NCBI GenBank assembly: GCA_016840125.1
Contig: JAEOSY010000063.1
Coordinates: 1-7,101 of the forward strand
Length of the DNA: 7,101 nt
Direction: 5' to 3'
From: Candidatus Helarchaeota archaeon
GTDB lineage: Archaea > Asgardarchaeota > Lokiarchaeia > Helarchaeales > HEL-GB-A
The position numbers and the translations under genes were made by a program. Positions 4,831 through 7,101 of the stretch are shown in pieces (within the stretch, counting starts at the first letter, position 1; each line of letters opens with the position of its first letter). Below the pieces are notes generated by a model. It had not been told where the DNA came from. It saw nothing but the letters and a program-made list of their open reading frames with translations, and did no database searches.

Positions 4831-7101
4831 ATGCCAGGCAAGGAAAGAAATTTTTTAATGTTGATCTTGTTCATTCTAATCCTTAATCTAGTTCCGGCTT
4901 CGATTTCTTTTCTACAGAGTGTTATGCAAATTAAGATCCAGCATAAGGGTGGATCTAACCCGAACTTGACGGATCCGTCATGGACCTTCCTAAATTCTAG
5001 ATCTGAATACCTTCCGCCCCCAATCGCTGAAGATCTCAACGAACCCTCTCCCGAAATTCCCCCAATTCCCCAAGAAACTGAGGAGCGTGGGCACGATCCC
5101 AATGCCACCATGACAGTTCTGTACGATGCAACTACGGGGAAAGAAGTCCAAGCACTAAATTCCAATTTGTGTCCTCTGGACATGCCCCTCGAGGTCAGTT
5201 TTACGCCATCTTGTGCAGGGTTTAGTTCTTCTACGGAGGAAGTTGGATCCGACCAAATACAAAGGAACTCCCTCGAAGAATCAGTTATTCCCCCTGACGA
5301 TCGCGTGCGGGTCACCCCGACGACCACGTTCCCTTGGCGCTCCATTTGTAAACTGGAAATCACGGCCGCGGATGCCACCAATTGGATAGGTTCTGGGGCC
5401 ATGATCGATGAAAACCACGTCTTGACCTGCGGGCATAATGTGTACAAGCATGATAACGGGGGGTGGGCGAGCAGTATAGAAGTGATTCCGGGCATGGACA
5501 ATGGTGCCCAACCCTATGGGAACGCCTGGATGACGACTATGCGAACGTATTCGGGCTGGATCAATGATCGCAATCACGAACATGATTGGGCGGTCATTAC
5601 CTTGGGGAGCAATATCGGTGCATCAACCGGGTGGATGGGACTCTGGACCGCAGATCCATCTCACTCCTACTACACTGGCATTGTAAACACTGCCGGTTAC
5701 CCGGGTGATCTGGATAGTGGGTTGAATTTGTACCGCGTTTCCGATAATGGGCGTGTAGCAACGGAATTCAATCACTGGTACTACATCGACACGGCGGGGG
5801 GGCAAAGTGGCTCGCCCGTCTGGTGGTACAACGGCACGCACCGGTACATCATGACCATTCATACGCAGGGGGATGATGGCTCCGGGAGCAATCATGGCAC
5901 TCGGTTGAACCGGAACAAATTCGACCAGATTTTAGAGTGGCTGGATGAAGATGCCAGTCGGGTTCCCGATATGGCGGATCGCGGTGAAGGCTTCGCCGGA
6001 TTCAACCCCATTGCCGTCGCGCCCGGCTTTTCTGGGTTTAATGTATGGTGCGATGTCTTCAATATGGGGAATGGATCGACCCGCACCTTCACGGTTTCCT
6101 ACTACGCATCGGTAAATAGTATTATCACCGCTGCTGACTACTTGATTGGAACGGATACGGTGACATCCATCTCGCCCGGCGCTAACGCGTCCTCGAGCTG
6201 GTTTGGCACGTTCCCTGGCGGCGTGCCCAGCGGCACCTACTACGTGGGGTGGATCATTGATGGAACCGATGCGATCACTGAGGGGAACGAAACAAATAAT
6301 GTCGCTTATGTGAGTTCCTACCAATTGATTGTCGATGCCATTGCTCCGTCGAATCCGAGTGTTTGCGACCAGTTGAATGGTACAACTTCAAGTGGGGTCT
6401 GGCAGAATGTGATTGGTGCCCCGATCTTCAATTGGAGTGGCGCGTTTGATGCCCATTCGGGGATTGAGGGGTACTACTATTATTGGGGGCTCAATCCCAC
6501 CGGCATGTCTGGGCTCTATACCACTGCCGCTAACTATACGCCGATGCCCGTTCCTAGTGGGACCTACTATTTGCGGGTTCGTGCGCGGGATAACGTCGGA
6601 AATATAGCACCAAGCTGGACGACGCTCTATACTTTCAGATATGAGAATGATCCCCCTGTCAGTACTCTGTTCTATAACATTCTATACCCACCCAATTACA
6701 TTTCAAATTCCACCTCCTTTGCTATCAATGCAACAGACACGTTTTCGGGTGAAAACCTGACATACTATAAGATTGATAGTGGGAACGTGACCCTTTTTCT
6801 GAGCCCATTCAATTTAAGTGGGTATGCCGAAGGGAACCATCTCATTTACTTTTGGAGCGTCGATGATGCGGGGAATATGGAGCTGACTCAAAACACCACG
6901 GTGTATTTGGACGCTACTGACCCGGATATATTAACGACGTCAATACCCAGCGAGATCGAGCTCGGGCAACTGCTAGTCCTCTCCATCCTCTGTGATTCTC
7001 CCAATTATCAAGTCAATGTAACCATTGGCGGTTTTGTTGTTAACAAAAGCGCGGTCAATGCAGGGAGTGGTGTATACACGTTTGAGTGGGATACCACTGC
7101 C
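4831..7101 (+). CDS. Secreted glutamyl-endopeptidase-like serine protease (S1B) with CARDB and Ig-like domains; 3' end outside window
   Basis: The frame is open for 757 codons from ATG 4831 to the right edge. A signal peptide (MPGKERN, then a hydrophobic core to about residue 26) precedes a proline/acidic pro-region (about 30-150). The protease domain (about 151-370) starts SVIPPDDRVRVTPTTTFPWR and has the full triad: H202 (VLTCGHNVY), D252 (HDWAVITL), S326 (GGQSGSPVW). GYPGD (289-293), YYIDT (317-321) and IHTQG...HGTRL match the Bacillus licheniformis glutamyl endopeptidase type, so hydrolysis after acidic residues is likely. A CARDB-like domain (about 379-495) follows, then Ig/FnIII-like repeats (about 500-606, 607-692, 693 onward) that probably bind or present the enzyme. 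Many N-x-S/T sequons suggest glycosylation. ATG 4858 (residue 10) is a possible later start but loses the basic n-region. Upstream genes are divergent, so it is transcribed separately. A C-terminal anchor may lie beyond the window. Confidence 0.9.
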   Translation, partial: MPGKERNFLMLILFILILNLVPASISFLQSVMQIKIQHKGGSNPNLTDPSWTFLNSRSEYLPPPIAEDLNEPSPEIPPIPQETEERGHDPNATMTVLYDATTGKEVQALNSNLCPLDMPLEVSFTPSCAGFSSSTEEVGSDQIQRNSLEESVIPPDDRVRVTPTTTFPWRSICKLEITAADATNWIGSGAMIDENHVLTCGHNVYKHDNGGWASSIEVIPGMDNGAQPYGNAWMTTMRTYSGWINDRNHEHDWAVITLGSNIGASTGWMGLWTADPSHSYYTGIVNTAGYPGDLDSGLNLYRVSDNGRVATEFNHWYYIDTAGGQSGSPVWWYNGTHRYIMTIHTQGDDGSGSNHGTRLNRNKFDQILEWLDEDASRVPDMADRGEGFAGFNPIAVAPGFSGFNVWCDVFNMGNGSTRTFTVSYYASVNSIITAADYLIGTDTVTSISPGANASSSWFGTFPGGVPSGTYYVGWIIDGTDAITEGNETNNVAYVSSYQLIVDAIAPSNPSVCDQLNGTTSSGVWQNVIGAPIFNWSGAFDAHSGIEGYYYYWGLNPTGMSGLYTTAANYTPMPVPSGTYYLRVRARDNVGNIAPSWTTLYTFRYENDPPVSTLFYNILYPPNYISNSTSFAINATDTFSGENLTYYKIDSGNVTLFLSPFNLSGYAEGNHLIYFWSVDDAGNMELTQNTTVYLDATDPDILTTSIPSEIELGQLLVLSILCDSPNYQVNVTIGGFVVNKSAVNAGSGVYTFEWDTTA

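Noticed and set aside
4803..6324. Several minus-strand frames opposite the protease
   Set aside because: They are antisense to a protein with a complete catalytic triad and recognisable domains; their openness follows from its G+C-rich codon use.
6413..6607. Plus-strand 64-codon frame
   Set aside because: It lies within the protease frame, out of phase, in the Ig/FnIII-like domain.

Overview
The window looks archaeal and most resembles an Asgard-type (Loki-/Thor-/Heimdall-like) genome. Evidence: AT-rich intergenic DNA with BRE/TATA-like promoters (AAAAGCTTAAATA occurs twice), T-run terminators, Shine-Dalgarno sites before some genes, a seven-blade SBBP-type propeller anchored by a C-terminal membrane helix, and large exported proteins crowded with N-glycosylation sequons. 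No rRNA, tRNA or universal marker is present, so this placement is inference.

Layout. Positions 1-415 hold the end of a winged-helix regulator, followed by protein-like stretches that hop between reading frames, so the gene looks broken. Positions 416-1078 carry a structured inverted repeat, a 48-residue small gene (784-930) that ends in a hairpin plus T-run, and a palindrome and promoter for the next gene. A small soluble protein of unknown function (1100-1444, +) follows. A convergent intergenic region with T-runs and nested inverted repeats (1445-1748) separates it from a tightly packed minus-strand cluster. In transcription order that cluster is a two-helix membrane protein (4398-3976), a possible 22-residue coupling ORF (3979-3911), a multi-pass M50-like membrane metalloprotease with HECGH (3917-3030), and the SBBP beta-propeller protein (3029-1749). 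The last two genes join as TAAATG with no spacing.

A 408-base AT-rich divergent region (4423-4830) precedes the largest gene. This is a secreted serine protease of the glutamyl-endopeptidase (S1B, Bacillus licheniformis BLase-like) type, running from 4831 off the right edge. It has a complete His/Asp/Ser triad, followed by a CARDB-like domain and several Ig/FnIII-like domains.

The common theme is the cell surface. The minus-strand cluster makes membrane proteins, one of them an intramembrane-type protease and one a membrane-anchored external propeller. The plus-strand gene makes a large, probably glycosylated, modular exo-protease. The least explained parts are the protease leader (two possible promoters and four short complementary blocks that could pair alternatively around the ribosome-binding site), the micro-ORF bridging two membrane genes, and the paired palindromes before the two small genes.
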